NCBI RefSeq assembly: GCF_007860135.1 | Contig: NZ_SJPV01000017.1 | Location: forward strand, 58,425 to 122,424 | Length of the DNA stretch: 64,000 bases | Source: Novipirellula artificiosorum | Lineage (GTDB): Bacteria; Planctomycetota; Planctomycetia; Pirellulales; Pirellulaceae | Reading direction: 5' to 3' | In this document: positions 1 to 9,556 of the stretch, one piece after another | Numbering within the stretch: position 1 is the first letter of the stretch | Layout: each line of letters begins with the position of its first letter | The notes under the pieces: model-generated | Seen by the model: the letters and a program-made list of their open reading frames with translations, nothing else | The model's database searches: none | Told to the model about the DNA's origin: nothing | Made by a program: the position numbers and the translations under genes

Positions 1-1131
1 GATCGATTCCGCAAAGGCGTGATTTGGCATCCTGGGGGACAAAATATCTCGAATGAATGGCGGCAAATTCTGGCTCGGTAGCATCGAACCACCGAGAAAT
101 CCAATCATCATGATGAGGATCGTCGACAAAATCGCAATCCGTTTTTCACGGTAAATGACTGCGACCATCAGGTATGCAAATCCAACACAAAACGCGGAAT
201 AGGCGGAGGTGAGGATGGCGGTCTCAACTGGGCTTCGCCATTGGATTCCAAAAATCCATGCTCCACCGACAAGCATGATCACCGCAGCAAGGATCACGAC
301 CGTATACGAATAGACTGCTTTGGCGACGAAGAACGGCAACAAACGAACTTGGCATGTGCGAAAGCGATTGAGCGTTTTCGTCCTTCGCTCAACGACCAAA
401 TCTCTAGCTGTCGCCTCAGCGGTAAACAGCAGAAACAACGCGGCGAGTCCCGGCATGACCAGTGCAAACACGTTAAAGCCTTCGCTTTCCTCATCGGCAA
501 TTTCGGGATCCTCGACGGTGCCTCGTTGAAGCCCAATCACCGGTGGAAAAAGGTAGCCTTCCGCCCGCTTCAGCCGATCACCGATGCGTGTCATGATGCT
601 TGCCAAGCGAACGGTATCCGGTGCGCCGGGGGCATCGAGAATTTCGATGACATCTGGCATCTCATCGACCAAGTTCAGAGAAACCGCGTTGAGTCCCTCG
701 GTCACTAACCGCAGCAACTCTTCAGTAATCGCCGGCATGTAGGACTGCGCTGGATTCTTAATCAACTCGATCGGCGGTGTTGACTGACCCGAAACGTACT
801 TCTCGGTAAAGTCTTTTGGGATAACGATCACGGCACTGATCTGATTGTTGTTCATCAAGTCCATCGCCTCGGAGCGAGTGACGCCAACCGAATCGAGGTA
901 GTCAGCAGCCTGTTCACCAGAGGCGGCGGTGGCGATCATGTTTCCGATCAATCCTTGATCCTCGTTCACGATCGCTAGTTGGATACGAGGCATCTCTCCG
1001 TTACGAGCCGATGGGCCAAAGACGCTGCCAACGAGTGCGGTGATGCCGATCGGCATGGCCAACAAAATCGCAAAACCGACCCAATTGGAGCGCAGTCGTC
1101 GCAAGTCTTTCCGCAGCAATGTTCCAAGCAT
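1..1131 (-). CDS. ABC-2 type transporter permease, partial (C-terminus off the left edge)
   Basis: Reading leftward from an ATG at 1131, the frame stays open to the window edge (about 377 codons). The protein begins MLGTLLRKDLRRLRSNW and enters a hydrophobic helix (VGFAILLAMPIGITALVGSV). A long extracytoplasmic stretch of about 200 residues follows, then further membrane segments (FALVMPGLAALFLLF, VVILAAVIMLVGGAW, a late one containing ILMMMIGFLGGSML). One N-terminal helix, a large periplasmic loop and clustered C-terminal helices is the layout of ABC2_membrane_3 / YhhJ-like exporter permeases. The ATG lies one base after the stop of the ATPase gene, so the two are probably translationally coupled and form one exporter. 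The substrate cannot be told from sequence. Confidence 0.85.
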   Translation of the reverse strand, partial: MLGTLLRKDLRRLRSNWVGFAILLAMPIGITALVGSVFGPSARNGEMPRIQLAIVNEDQGLIGNMIATAASGEQAADYLDSVGVTRSEAMDLMNNNQISAVIVIPKDFTEKYVSGQSTPPIELIKNPAQSYMPAITEELLRLVTEGLNAVSLNLVDEMPDVIEILDAPGAPDTVRLASIMTRIGDRLKRAEGYLFPPVIGLQRGTVEDPEIADEESEGFNVFALVMPGLAALFLLFTAEATARDLVVERRTKTLNRFRTCQVRLLPFFVAKAVYSYTVVILAAVIMLVGGAWIFGIQWRSPVETAILTSAYSAFCVGFAYLMVAVIYREKRIAILSTILIMMIGFLGGSMLPSQNLPPFIRDILSPRMPNHAFAESI

Positions 1132-1132
1132 C

Positions 1133-2074
1133 TTATTCTCGCAGTTCTCGTCCAGTGAGTTGCAAAAAGACGTCATTTAGATTCGGTTTCTTCACCATTG
1201 CGTTGTCAACCCTAACAGGAATGTCCAATAGCTCTCGCAAACAATCAGACGGGTGACGCTCGTCGACCGATGCGAGGATAAGCTGATGCTCGCGCTGACT
1301 TAGGATTCGGAAACGATCGGCAAATCCAGTCCATTGCTTCGGATCTGCATTCGCGAAGTCGCCTTCCAATACGAACAATCGGTCACCGCTCAAACGATTT
1401 TGCAATTCCTGTAAGGTTCCTTCGGCCAGTAGTTTTCCGTGGTCGATGATTCCGATCCGGTCACAAAGTGTTTCGGCTTCCTCAAGATAGTGCGTCGTGT
1501 AGAGCACTCCGGTGCCCTGTGCGGTCAGGCCGCGAACAAACTCGAGAATGTTCGCACGAGCTTGCGGATCGATGCCAACGGTCGGTTCGTCCAGCAACAA
1601 CAGTTGCGGGTTGTGAAGCAGAGCGCAACCGATATTGACCCGTCGCTTCATTCCACCCGAATAGGTGCGAACCGCGTCGCGGCGCCGATCGGTTAGCATC
1701 AGGTCGTGCAGCAGGTGTTCGGTTCGCTCCTTTGCCAACTTGGATGACAATCCGGCAAGTTTCCCCCAAAACAACAGGTTTTCTTCGGCTGAAAGCTCTT
1801 CATAGAGAGCAACCTCTTGGGGCACGACCCCCATGCTTTGCTGGGCGGATTTGGGATCGATTGAGAAATCTTTCCCATTGATCGACACGGTCCCGCTATC
1901 AGGCTTCCGTAAGCCACAGATCATGTCGATCGTTGTCGTTTTCCCCGCGCCGTTGGGGCCTAGCAAGCCATAGACTTCGCCCGCATTAATCGCGAACGAC
2001 ACACCGGAAACGGCGTGGATGTCACCAAATGCTTTGAACAATCGATCAACTGCGAGAACCTTCGAGTGTGTCAT
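1133..2074 (-). CDS. ABC transporter ATP-binding protein (ABC-2 exporter type)
   Basis: A 313-residue nucleotide-binding subunit. Walker A is GPNGAGKTT (about residues 39-47), the signature is YSGGMKRR, Walker B is LLLLDEP with the catalytic Glu, and a switch His follows in YTTHYLEEAE. The C-terminal ~80 residues form the accessory domain typical of DrrA/CcmA-like exporters. The permease follows immediately downstream, so this is the energising half of a two-component efflux or export system at the cytoplasmic membrane. All catalytic motifs are intact. Substrate unknown; lipid, antibiotic or polysaccharide export are all possible. Confidence 0.93.
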   Translation of the reverse strand: MTHSKVLAVDRLFKAFGDIHAVSGVSFAINAGEVYGLLGPNGAGKTTTIDMICGLRKPDSGTVSINGKDFSIDPKSAQQSMGVVPQEVALYEELSAEENLLFWGKLAGLSSKLAKERTEHLLHDLMLTDRRRDAVRTYSGGMKRRVNIGCALLHNPQLLLLDEPTVGIDPQARANILEFVRGLTAQGTGVLYTTHYLEEAETLCDRIGIIDHGKLLAEGTLQELQNRLSGDRLFVLEGDFANADPKQWTGFADRFRILSQREHQLILASVDERHPSDCLRELLDIPVRVDNAMVKKPNLNDVFLQLTGRELRE

Positions 2075-2269
2075 GGGTTTGCTGCAAAACAGGCAGAATC
2101 GAAAAAGGGACTGGGCCTGACTGAGAAGGCTCGACCATTTACCTCATCGGGCGCAACAATTCACAAAGAGTTCAAGAAACAGGACACGCAACGCTAAGAC
2201 GATGCCGCTGCGGTCGTCTACGAATTCAGGCCAGTTTCGAATATCGCGTGGATGCGCTTCGGTGAAAGA

Positions 2270-3517
2270 TCAGCGTGGCCCCAATTTCGAAAGGTGCCGC
2301 GTTGCGAATTCCACGTACTGCTGCCAATCAAAGTCGGTCACATCGTGCTTTCCACTTCGCATGTGGTAGCCAATCTGTCCATGGACCGGTTCATTCACCG
2401 CGGGCATGGTGTCGGTCGGCAAACCCTCGGTGCCCAGCAGCCGATAGACAGGGTCGGCATGCAGACATGACAAGAACTCACCTTTTGGATCAGCCCACTG
2501 GTCCGCTTCGGCGCTTGCAACGTAGAGGGGACGCGGCGCAACGAGTGCCAATAGCACATGGTTGTCGAATGGCATGTCGGCTTCATGGTTTCCGTACTTC
2601 TTGAAGTTTCCGCAGAACCAGTGTGGGAAGGAGTCGTTGATTCGCCATACCGTTTCTCCGATCCTCCGGCGTGATAAGGCAGCACCACCACAGCCAGAAT
2701 CATTTGAAATCACCAGTGCAATTCGCTCGTCCGATGCACCTGCCCACAAACTGGTTTTGCCAAGTCGCGAATGACCGAAGACGGCAACTTTTGTCGCATC
2801 CACTTCTTCCACCTTTTCCAAAACATCCACGACTCGGCTCAACGCCCACGCCCAGGTCGCGATCGATGCCGCCTGGTCAGCGGCAGGAATTCCGAGTTGC
2901 TCGTGAACGCCGTTCTTGAAACCATCATCGAAATCAGGATCGACGTCTCCGTAGTACAAAGTCACCAACCCGAATCCGCCATCGACAATCTGTTCAATCG
3001 ACCAGCGACTTGCGGATGTGCCTCGATCCTTTTCATGAGCTTGATGATCCGAAGTACTTCGCATCCAACTCTGCGGAAGCAAAACCGCAGGATCATCGAT
3101 CACGGTATGGTTGCCGTTAAAGTTATACCCAAGGAAAACGGGGACCGCTTTTTCAGTCGCAGACTTCGGCAAGAACAAGGCAAGGTTCAATTCCTTGCCA
3201 GCAAGTTCCACGATCAGCTGTCGCAGCAGCACCTTACCGTCGAGAACCAGCGTGTTGTCCGCTGCAGATCGAAATTGGGTCGCCCCTTGACTCTCAGGCG
3301 GAGCCATTCCGAACATCTCTCGCGAAAGCAGGTCGTACCATTCGACACGCTTTGCCACCCAGTCGTCAGCCGTCGTCACTCCGGCAAGGACATCCGGTAA
3401 CTCGTAGGCCGGAATCTTCGACTCGTCATAGTTTGCCTCAAAGACGAACTCTTCGGCATTGAGGGTAACGGACAACACGAGGGCGGTGGCAATTATGCCA
3501 AGCAGGGATAGATTCAT
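2270..3517 (-). CDS. Secreted CE15-like (glucuronoyl esterase family) alpha/beta hydrolase
   Basis: 415 residues from the ATG at 3517, chosen because it opens a clean signal peptide (MNLSLLGIIATALVLSVTLN) ending before AEEF; a longer upstream reading adds a non-signal extension. The nucleophile motif GHSRLGKTSLWAGA places the catalytic Ser near residue 250 and matches bacterial CE15 proteins, which cleave ester bonds between lignin alcohols and glucuronoyl groups of xylan. The SNDSGCGGAALSRRR stretch and the late HGQIGYHMRSGKHDVTDFDW segment, which carries the probable catalytic His, are also characteristic. Exported, probably periplasmic. It stands alone between the ABC exporter and a broken gene. 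Many marine homologues have untested substrates, so the exact ester is inferred. Confidence 0.85.
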   Translation of the reverse strand: MNLSLLGIIATALVLSVTLNAEEFVFEANYDESKIPAYELPDVLAGVTTADDWVAKRVEWYDLLSREMFGMAPPESQGATQFRSAADNTLVLDGKVLLRQLIVELAGKELNLALFLPKSATEKAVPVFLGYNFNGNHTVIDDPAVLLPQSWMRSTSDHQAHEKDRGTSASRWSIEQIVDGGFGLVTLYYGDVDPDFDDGFKNGVHEQLGIPAADQAASIATWAWALSRVVDVLEKVEEVDATKVAVFGHSRLGKTSLWAGASDERIALVISNDSGCGGAALSRRRIGETVWRINDSFPHWFCGNFKKYGNHEADMPFDNHVLLALVAPRPLYVASAEADQWADPKGEFLSCLHADPVYRLLGTEGLPTDTMPAVNEPVHGQIGYHMRSGKHDVTDFDWQQYVEFATRHLSKLGPR

Positions 3518-3663
3518 AATGAGAATTCTAAGCCGCGCCGTGGCGGATATCAACAGCAGCCATCCCGCCCAGGCAGCAAGTTCAATGGACTGGGGCCACT
3601 TTCCCATTGCCGGTCAGGACCGAGTACACTGTTCTTGTTTCCTTCACCGCTCACTCCGTAGGT

Positions 3664-4036
3664 ATGATGATGATTCGCAATTTTGGCTTCTGCATGATCT
3701 TTTTGGTGAATCTTCTCAGCACGGCATCCGCAGAGAAGAACGCTTCGCTTGATCCTTTGATCGCTACACTCGGCGAACCCACAATAAAGGAGTCGTTTGA
3801 TTCCGCGCTTCCTGAGAGGTTCGTGGTCGCGAAGGGGCAATGGAAAGTTTGAGCAGGGAAAATGGTACACCCTGCAAGTGGAGATGTTGGGCGATCAGGT
3901 GGTTGCACAAACGGACAATGGCCTCGTTGTCAAAGCTTCCCACGCAAGCCTCGATACCGAAAAACCCAATTATCGTTTCGTCATGCGAGGTGACTCGCTC
4001 TCGCTAGACGATTTAACCGTCTGGGACTTGAAATAG
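3664..4036 (+). pseudogene. Secreted protein gene with internal deletion and frameshift (DUF1080/LamG-like fold)
   Basis: The first frame begins MMMIRNFGFCMIFLVNLL with a signal peptide ending in SAEKNAS, continues to ESFDSALPERFVVAKGQWKV and stops at 3852. The next frame carries on with KFEQGKWYTLQVEMLGDQVV and ends in SLDDLTVWDLK at 4036. Both ends resemble the first and last strands of secreted beta-sandwich proteins common in planctomycetes (a start with FD..LP..W.V..G.WKV, an end with GKWYTL..E..GD). The 80-100 residues normally between them are missing, and the join at about 3850 changes frame. It therefore appears to be a deletion pseudogene, convergent with the cytochrome gene. Confidence 0.65.
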
Positions 4037-4098
4037 ACCGCGAATGCTGTCAGCCAAAATGCTCGTTTCCTATTATTGACCTCTCACCTGATTTGACG

Positions 4099-5874
4099 TC
4101 AACGTTGCCCAGCCGACACGGTTTGCGTCGTCGATGCCAATGCCTCGGGTTTCCGATTGGCTTGCTCAAACAACCTGCGGAAACGCGCCACTTCGGGCGT
4201 CTCAAACCGAAACAATTCGCTTGCGTGACGCGGGGTGATCACTTGGAACATGAGCGTTGCCTTCACCGTGTATTCCCCGGGTGATGGAATCGGAATTTCG
4301 TAAATCAGCGAGTCACTGCCGCCAACAAAATCCCTGTCTTCGCCGATCCCATAGGGACGTGTGGCGGGACCATCGGCGTGGTCAGGATCCCAACCCCGCG
4401 GCAACAAACGATTGTCTTTCACGTAAGTTGCACCTCGTAACAAGGTAAAGGTCGGTTTCCCGTCGGCATCCCCCATGATGGTTTCGTAAACCTGGACTTG
4501 ATCCGACTGATTGACAACCGAATGATGCTCGTTCACCGGTCCGCCGGCCTGTTCGCTGATCAGAACGTTGCCATCGGCGTCGACCAATTCGCCGTCGGAG
4601 TTGGTCTGCCCCGACGAGAAAACCGTTTGGCCGTTGACATCGGTGACAACCAACTCGACCCAGACTCGTCGACTCGGATAAGCCGTTGGAAGCTTATGCC
4701 CACTTCGATTGCGGACCACCACCGGCACTCTGAGCTGGTTGCCCTCGACCGAAACGGTTTTGATTTCAATTTCCGCAGACTCGTTTTGCAGAAACTGCAA
4801 GGTCGTTTGGATCGACTGGTCAAAGGCCTCAGCCGGCGCGATCACTCCCAGCTCCTTCGCATTGTCGCGCAGGATCCGCTTCATCAAAGTGTTGCCGCCA
4901 AGGAAAGCATGCCGACCAAACGGGGTCCGTTGTCCGAGGAACGGAAAGTCACGCCCACCTGGATTGTGCGCGATCCGAGTCGCGATCGGCTCTCCGTCGA
5001 CATCGGTTGTGGGCATGTGACAAGCTTGACAGCTCTTCGCCTCGTTGCTCGGAGGGTCCACTTCGTCGTTGAACACGGAATTTCGCCATTCAAGGTAGGG
5101 CGTTTGCTCATGAAATTCACCTGCGGTTGGACGCCCGTCGGCATCAACACTGTGGGTCATCACTGTGTGACAAGTCGCACAGAGTCCCGATTTCAGAACA
5201 TGATTGCTATGAGTCGGTGTGTAACCGACATGGTGTTGCATGGGCATGGTAAAAGGATCGGCATGCGGACCAAAGATCTTCCGTTCCTGATTGATTTCAA
5301 AATGCCCCGTGAAGGAGGCGTCCGTTCCGAGGTTTTGGTCCGCGATTTGATGGCACACGGTGCATGAAACGCCGTCCAATCCAAGCTGGGAACGCTGATC
5401 CTGGTTAGTCAAATAGGCCAGAACTTTGCCATCAGGACTTTCCGGCGTTGGCGCGGCCATTGGCGTATGGCAACGCGTACATTTTTCTTCGATCACCCCT
5501 TTCATGGACGGCGTTGCCGCAACTTCAGCGGACAAAACGGCTCGCCAAAAAGGGTCCCGCGAAGAATTGGCCATCATCGACGATTGCCATAAATCGTAGG
5601 GAGCCACAGGTCTTCGCTTTGCGTCGCGCATCGCCACGGCCCAGTTCGAATTGGAATGACAAACCGCACAATTTTTTGAATCAAGAAAATGACTTTCATT
5701 CTGAACTCTCAGCGAAACCGCGGCTTCCACCACGTCATCACGACGGTTCGCGACCGACGCGGTGGGTGAATCCTCTGCGAGCGAGAGCGAGCTCACCAAG
5801 GAGCCGGAGAAACAGAGGAGTCCGGAAGAAAACAACGCGAGCAACCGGGTGAAACGTGTTGGCAGAAATACCAT
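4099..5874 (-). CDS. Secreted pentahaem c-type cytochrome
   Basis: 591 residues with an N-terminal signal peptide (hydrophobic stretch LLALFSSGLLCFSGSLVSS). Five CxxCH haem-attachment motifs are visible: CAVCH (about residue 69), CTRCH (132), CTVCH (171), CATCH (232) and CQACH (282). Scattered extra His residues (TPTHSNH, HNPGGRDFPF) may be distal ligands, as in cytochrome c554-type proteins. The C-terminal ~220 residues form a haem-free beta-rich domain (VPVVVRNRSGHKLPTAYPSRRVW) seen in planctomycete multihaem proteins. It probably moves electrons in the periplasm. No redox partner gene is adjacent, so donor and acceptor are unknown. The start was chosen for the signal peptide. Confidence 0.85.
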   Translation of the reverse strand: MVFLPTRFTRLLALFSSGLLCFSGSLVSSLSLAEDSPTASVANRRDDVVEAAVSLRVQNESHFLDSKNCAVCHSNSNWAVAMRDAKRRPVAPYDLWQSSMMANSSRDPFWRAVLSAEVAATPSMKGVIEEKCTRCHTPMAAPTPESPDGKVLAYLTNQDQRSQLGLDGVSCTVCHQIADQNLGTDASFTGHFEINQERKIFGPHADPFTMPMQHHVGYTPTHSNHVLKSGLCATCHTVMTHSVDADGRPTAGEFHEQTPYLEWRNSVFNDEVDPPSNEAKSCQACHMPTTDVDGEPIATRIAHNPGGRDFPFLGQRTPFGRHAFLGGNTLMKRILRDNAKELGVIAPAEAFDQSIQTTLQFLQNESAEIEIKTVSVEGNQLRVPVVVRNRSGHKLPTAYPSRRVWVELVVTDVNGQTVFSSGQTNSDGELVDADGNVLISEQAGGPVNEHHSVVNQSDQVQVYETIMGDADGKPTFTLLRGATYVKDNRLLPRGWDPDHADGPATRPYGIGEDRDFVGGSDSLIYEIPIPSPGEYTVKATLMFQVITPRHASELFRFETPEVARFRRLFEQANRKPEALASTTQTVSAGQR

Positions 5875-6002
5875 GAGTTCACTTTCTCGTCATTTGTCAA
5901 CGATCTTGAAAAAAAAGATCGAGGATCGGTGGTGGGGGGCTAAGGAAGCGACCGAGGGCGGGGTGTCGTTGCTAGGGGGTGGAAAGACTCCGCGATGGAG
6001 CC

Positions 6003-9000
6003 TCATTCTATCACAATCTCGATCGAGTCATCTTGATCGAGGTTCTCCGCTTCGGAAAGACTCCCCTCGGGCTTCAAGACGACTTCGCGCTCGGGCGTGT
6101 GATCGGAGGATTTGACCCAGGTCGCACCGCGAATCCAGCCGTCGTGGCCATTGCCGGAGGAGTCTCGCAACGCACCGCCGGTACCCTCGTCACAGTGATA
6201 GAGAGCCAGCGTGTGTTCGTCCGGTTCGAATCGCTCGACTGGCGTGAAGTCCTCGCTGTAGCGAGCGGTGCTGGAAATCCGGATTTCGTCGATCGTGAAG
6301 TTCTGCCCGTGCTCGAAATTCTTTCCTAGATGAAAAATACTGGACGGCTGAGAAAGTTTTCCTATCGACGCGGTTCCTTCCAGTTTGCCGTCTACAAAAA
6401 CACGCAGGACTTCGTCGTCAAAAACGCCCGCAATATGAGTATGTGCGCCGGGCTGAACCACGCTCAACGCTTCGCTTTGGGACATGCCCGTCCTCTCCCA
6501 CATTTGAACTGAGGGACGACCGTTAGCGAGAATCGCCATGACAATGGAACCATCGCTGTCTTCGGCGCTTAGGATATTGATCTGTCCGGCCGACGATTCC
6601 GCCCGAGCCACCGTCGCTTCGATTGTGAAGGAGCCGTCGGGGTTATGTTCGATTTGTGTGAGTTCGACATCGGCCGTTTTACCGTCGAACGCAAGTGCGA
6701 AATTAGGTGCGTCGCCTGGATTCCCATCAATGCTGCCATCCTGATCGCTGATGATCCCGCACTCAGGAAGCATCGCTGCGATCCGGCTGACACCCTCGGC
6801 AGAGAGTTTCGTGCCGGTCAGTTTCAGCCATCTCAGGGCGCGAAGGCGTTCGAAGTGGGGGATGCACGCATCGGTAATCGACGTGCCTTTTAAGTTCAGC
6901 TTTTCCAGATGAATCAACCCGGCGAGGTTCTTTAAGCTGGTGTCATCAACCGCTGCATTATCGGTAACATCAACGCTACGGAGATAGCAGGGCATGCCTT
7001 CGTAGAAGATCCCCAATTCGAAGTCGGGCAGATGCGCACCAAATCCGCTCCACTCGACCATCGTTCCGTGTCCACCGACGGAAATCAGCCACTGGCATGC
7101 CAATTGGTCAGGGTCGGTTTTCGTCCATGCTAGCCCACGGACCGAATCAGAGATGATTTTGCAGTTGGGTAATGCCCTCTGAATTTCAGCGACCTGATCG
7201 GGTGGCGCTAACGTATTGACAATGTCCAGAAATCGGAGATTCGACAAGGCTTGCAGCCCGAAAAGATCCTCTACGGTAGCACTAGCTAGGGTCATAACCT
7301 CGAGATCGCTGCAACTTCCTAGGTATTTCAAGCCGTCTCCAGAAATGGTGCACCAACGAAGATCTAAACCGCGGAGCTTTATTAACTTTCCGAGAGACTG
7401 TAGCCCCTTATCTGTCAGTGAGGTATAGGTCAACGAAACATTATCTAGCTCCGGTAATCCCGTCAAAATCTCCAACGTTTGTTCGTCAAGTTGGCCAGCG
7501 AGATAGATGTTTCGAAGTTCTTTCATGTCCCCAAGAACTTGCATGTCATCCGATGTCAGGCCAGCAACCTCGATCCCAAGGAATTTCAGATTTCGCATCC
7601 CTGACAACGCGTGAACTCCTTCAGCCGTCACGGCACAATGGTTAAGTGAGAAATGTTCGAGTTGTGTTAATCCACTCAGAGGGGACAGGTCTTGCCAAGA
7701 CGCCTGCGGCGCACCAGTGTTATGCAAATTAAGGGCATTCAGATCCGAAAGACGTCCTATATCAGAGAGAAGATCGCTTGAGTCGTTGATCGCAAGTTTG
7801 ACGCTAAGACGTGAAATAAAGAAAGGTTCGCTGGGGTCCGGCAATGCATCTCCGGGTACAGGCCGTCGCTCTTCGCCATTCGATTTCAACACGAGAATGA
7901 GTCCTTCGAAACCCTGTTTGAGCACTGCTTCGGCAACCTTGCGATCGAGGTCGTCGTTGGTAACGTCCTTGTCGGCGCGGTTCATGTTGGCCTGATCGGA
8001 GCGCCGGACCCATGTCGCCCCGCGGATCCAGCCGTCGTGGCCATTGCCGGAGGAGTCTCGCAACGCACCGCCGGTACCCTCGTCACAGTGATAGAGAGCC
8101 AGCGTGTGTTCGTCCGGTTCGAATCGCTCGACTGGCGTGAAGTCCTCGCTGTAGCGAGCGGTGCTGGAGATCCGAATTTCGTCGATCGTGCCGTCGAACT
8201 TCTGCCCGTGCTCGAACTCCTTTCCTAGATAAAAAATACTGGACGGCTGAGCAAGTTTTCCTATCGACGCGGTTCCTTCCAGTTTGCCGTCCACGAAAAC
8301 ACGCAAGACTTCGTCGTCAAAAACGCCCGCAATATGAGTAAGTGTGCCGGGCTGAACCACGCTCAACGCTTCGCTTTGGGGCACGTTCGTCCTCTCCCAC
8401 ATTTGAACTGCGGGACGACCGTTAGCGAGAATCGCCATGACAATGGAACCATCGCTGTCTTCGGCGCTTAGGATATTGATCTGTTCGGCCGACGATTCCG
8501 CCCGAGCCACCGTCGCTTCGATTGTGAAGGAGCCGTCGGGGTTATGTTCGATTTGTGTGAGTTCGACATCGGCCGTTTTACCGTCAAACGCAAGTGCGAA
8601 ATTAGGTGCGTCGCCTGGATTCCCATTGATGCTGCCGCCGTGCTCGCTGATGATCCCGCACTCAGGAAGCATCGCTGCGATCCGGCTGACACCCTCGGCA
8701 GAGAGTTTCGTGCCGGTCAGTTTCAGCCATCTCAGAGCGCGAAGGCGTTCGAAGTGGGGGATGCACGCATCGGTAATCGACGTGCCTTTTAAGTTCAGCT
8801 TTTCCAGATGGATCAACCCGGCGAGGTTCTTTAAGCTGGTGTCATCAACCGCTGCATTATCGGCAACATCAACGGTGCGGAGATAGCAGAACATGCCTTC
8901 TGAGAAGATCCCTAATTCGCCGTCGGGAAGATGTGAAAGGAATCCGTTGAACTCGACTATTGTTCCGTGTCCACCGACGGAAATCAGCCACTGGCATGCC

Positions 9001-9530
9001 AGTTGGTCAGGGTCGGTTTTCGTCCATGCTAGCCCACGGACCGAATCAGAGATGATTTTGCACTCGGGTAACGCCCTCTGAATTGCGGCGACCTGATTGC
9101 GTGGCGCTAACGTATTTATTATGTCCAGAAATCGGAGATTCGACAAGGCTTGCAGCCCGGAGAGATCCTCTACGGTAGCACTAACTAGGGTCATAACCTC
9201 GAGATCGCTGCAACTTCCTAGGTATTTCAGGCCGTCTCCAGTAATGGTGCAATAACCAAGACCTAAAACGCGGAGCTTTGTTAACTTTCCGAGAGACTGT
9301 AGCCCCTTTTCTGTCAGCGAGGTTTCACCCAACCTAACGCTTTCCAACTCCGGTAGTCCTGTCAAGATTTCCAACGTTTGTTCGTCAAGTTGGCCACCCA
9401 GTTGGATTTCGCGAAGCTCTTTCATGTACTTCAGAACTTGCATGTCATCCGAGGTGACGCCAGCAACTCCGATCCCAAGTAATTTCAGATTTCGCATCCC
9501 CGACAACGCGTGAACTCCTTCAGCCGTCAC
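6003..9530 (-). CDS. Tandemly duplicated LRR plus LamG surface protein, 5'-truncated
   Basis: The open frame encodes at least 1175 residues built as two near-copies of one unit. Each unit has leucine-rich repeats (L..L..LGL..C.ITGDGLKYLG style) followed by a LamG/concanavalin-like domain (FALAFDGKTADVELTQIEHN ... HTLALYHCDEGTGGALRDSS). The nucleotide copies at about 6110-7640 and 8020-9530 are strikingly similar. There is no convincing start. Homology to the second unit (HFSLxHC) runs back to about 9556, upstream of the first Met, and then stops abruptly at a small perfect hairpin, followed by an in-frame stop near 9600. The true 5' end, perhaps including a signal peptide and more repeats, seems lost. 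LRR/LamG proteins are usually extracellular and bind proteins or glycans. Whether this remnant is expressed is doubtful. Confidence 0.75.
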   Translation of the reverse strand: MTAEGVHALSGMRNLKLLGIGVAGVTSDDMQVLKYMKELREIQLGGQLDEQTLEILTGLPELESVRLGETSLTEKGLQSLGKLTKLRVLGLGYCTITGDGLKYLGSCSDLEVMTLVSATVEDLSGLQALSNLRFLDIINTLAPRNQVAAIQRALPECKIISDSVRGLAWTKTDPDQLACQWLISVGGHGTIVEFNGFLSHLPDGELGIFSEGMFCYLRTVDVADNAAVDDTSLKNLAGLIHLEKLNLKGTSITDACIPHFERLRALRWLKLTGTKLSAEGVSRIAAMLPECGIISEHGGSINGNPGDAPNFALAFDGKTADVELTQIEHNPDGSFTIEATVARAESSAEQINILSAEDSDGSIVMAILANGRPAVQMWERTNVPQSEALSVVQPGTLTHIAGVFDDEVLRVFVDGKLEGTASIGKLAQPSSIFYLGKEFEHGQKFDGTIDEIRISSTARYSEDFTPVERFEPDEHTLALYHCDEGTGGALRDSSGNGHDGWIRGATWVRRSDQANMNRADKDVTNDDLDRKVAEAVLKQGFEGLILVLKSNGEERRPVPGDALPDPSEPFFISRLSVKLAINDSSDLLSDIGRLSDLNALNLHNTGAPQASWQDLSPLSGLTQLEHFSLNHCAVTAEGVHALSGMRNLKFLGIEVAGLTSDDMQVLGDMKELRNIYLAGQLDEQTLEILTGLPELDNVSLTYTSLTDKGLQSLGKLIKLRGLDLRWCTISGDGLKYLGSCSDLEVMTLASATVEDLFGLQALSNLRFLDIVNTLAPPDQVAEIQRALPNCKIISDSVRGLAWTKTDPDQLACQWLISVGGHGTMVEWSGFGAHLPDFELGIFYEGMPCYLRSVDVTDNAAVDDTSLKNLAGLIHLEKLNLKGTSITDACIPHFERLRALRWLKLTGTKLSAEGVSRIAAMLPECGIISDQDGSIDGNPGDAPNFALAFDGKTADVELTQIEHNPDGSFTIEATVARAESSAGQINILSAEDSDGSIVMAILANGRPSVQMWERTGMSQSEALSVVQPGAHTHIAGVFDDEVLRVFVDGKLEGTASIGKLSQPSSIFHLGKNFEHGQNFTIDEIRISSTARYSEDFTPVERFEPDEHTLALYHCDEGTGGALRDSSGNGHDGWIRGATWVKSSDHTPEREVVLKPEGSLSEAENLDQDDSIEIVIE

Positions 9531-9556
9531 GACACAATGGTAAAGTGAGAAATGGG

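Noticed and set aside
4498..5367. A 289-codon plus-strand frame opposite the pentahaem cytochrome.
   Set aside because: The minus strand has five CxxCH motifs and a signal peptide; the plus-strand product is low in hydrophobic structure and motif-free.
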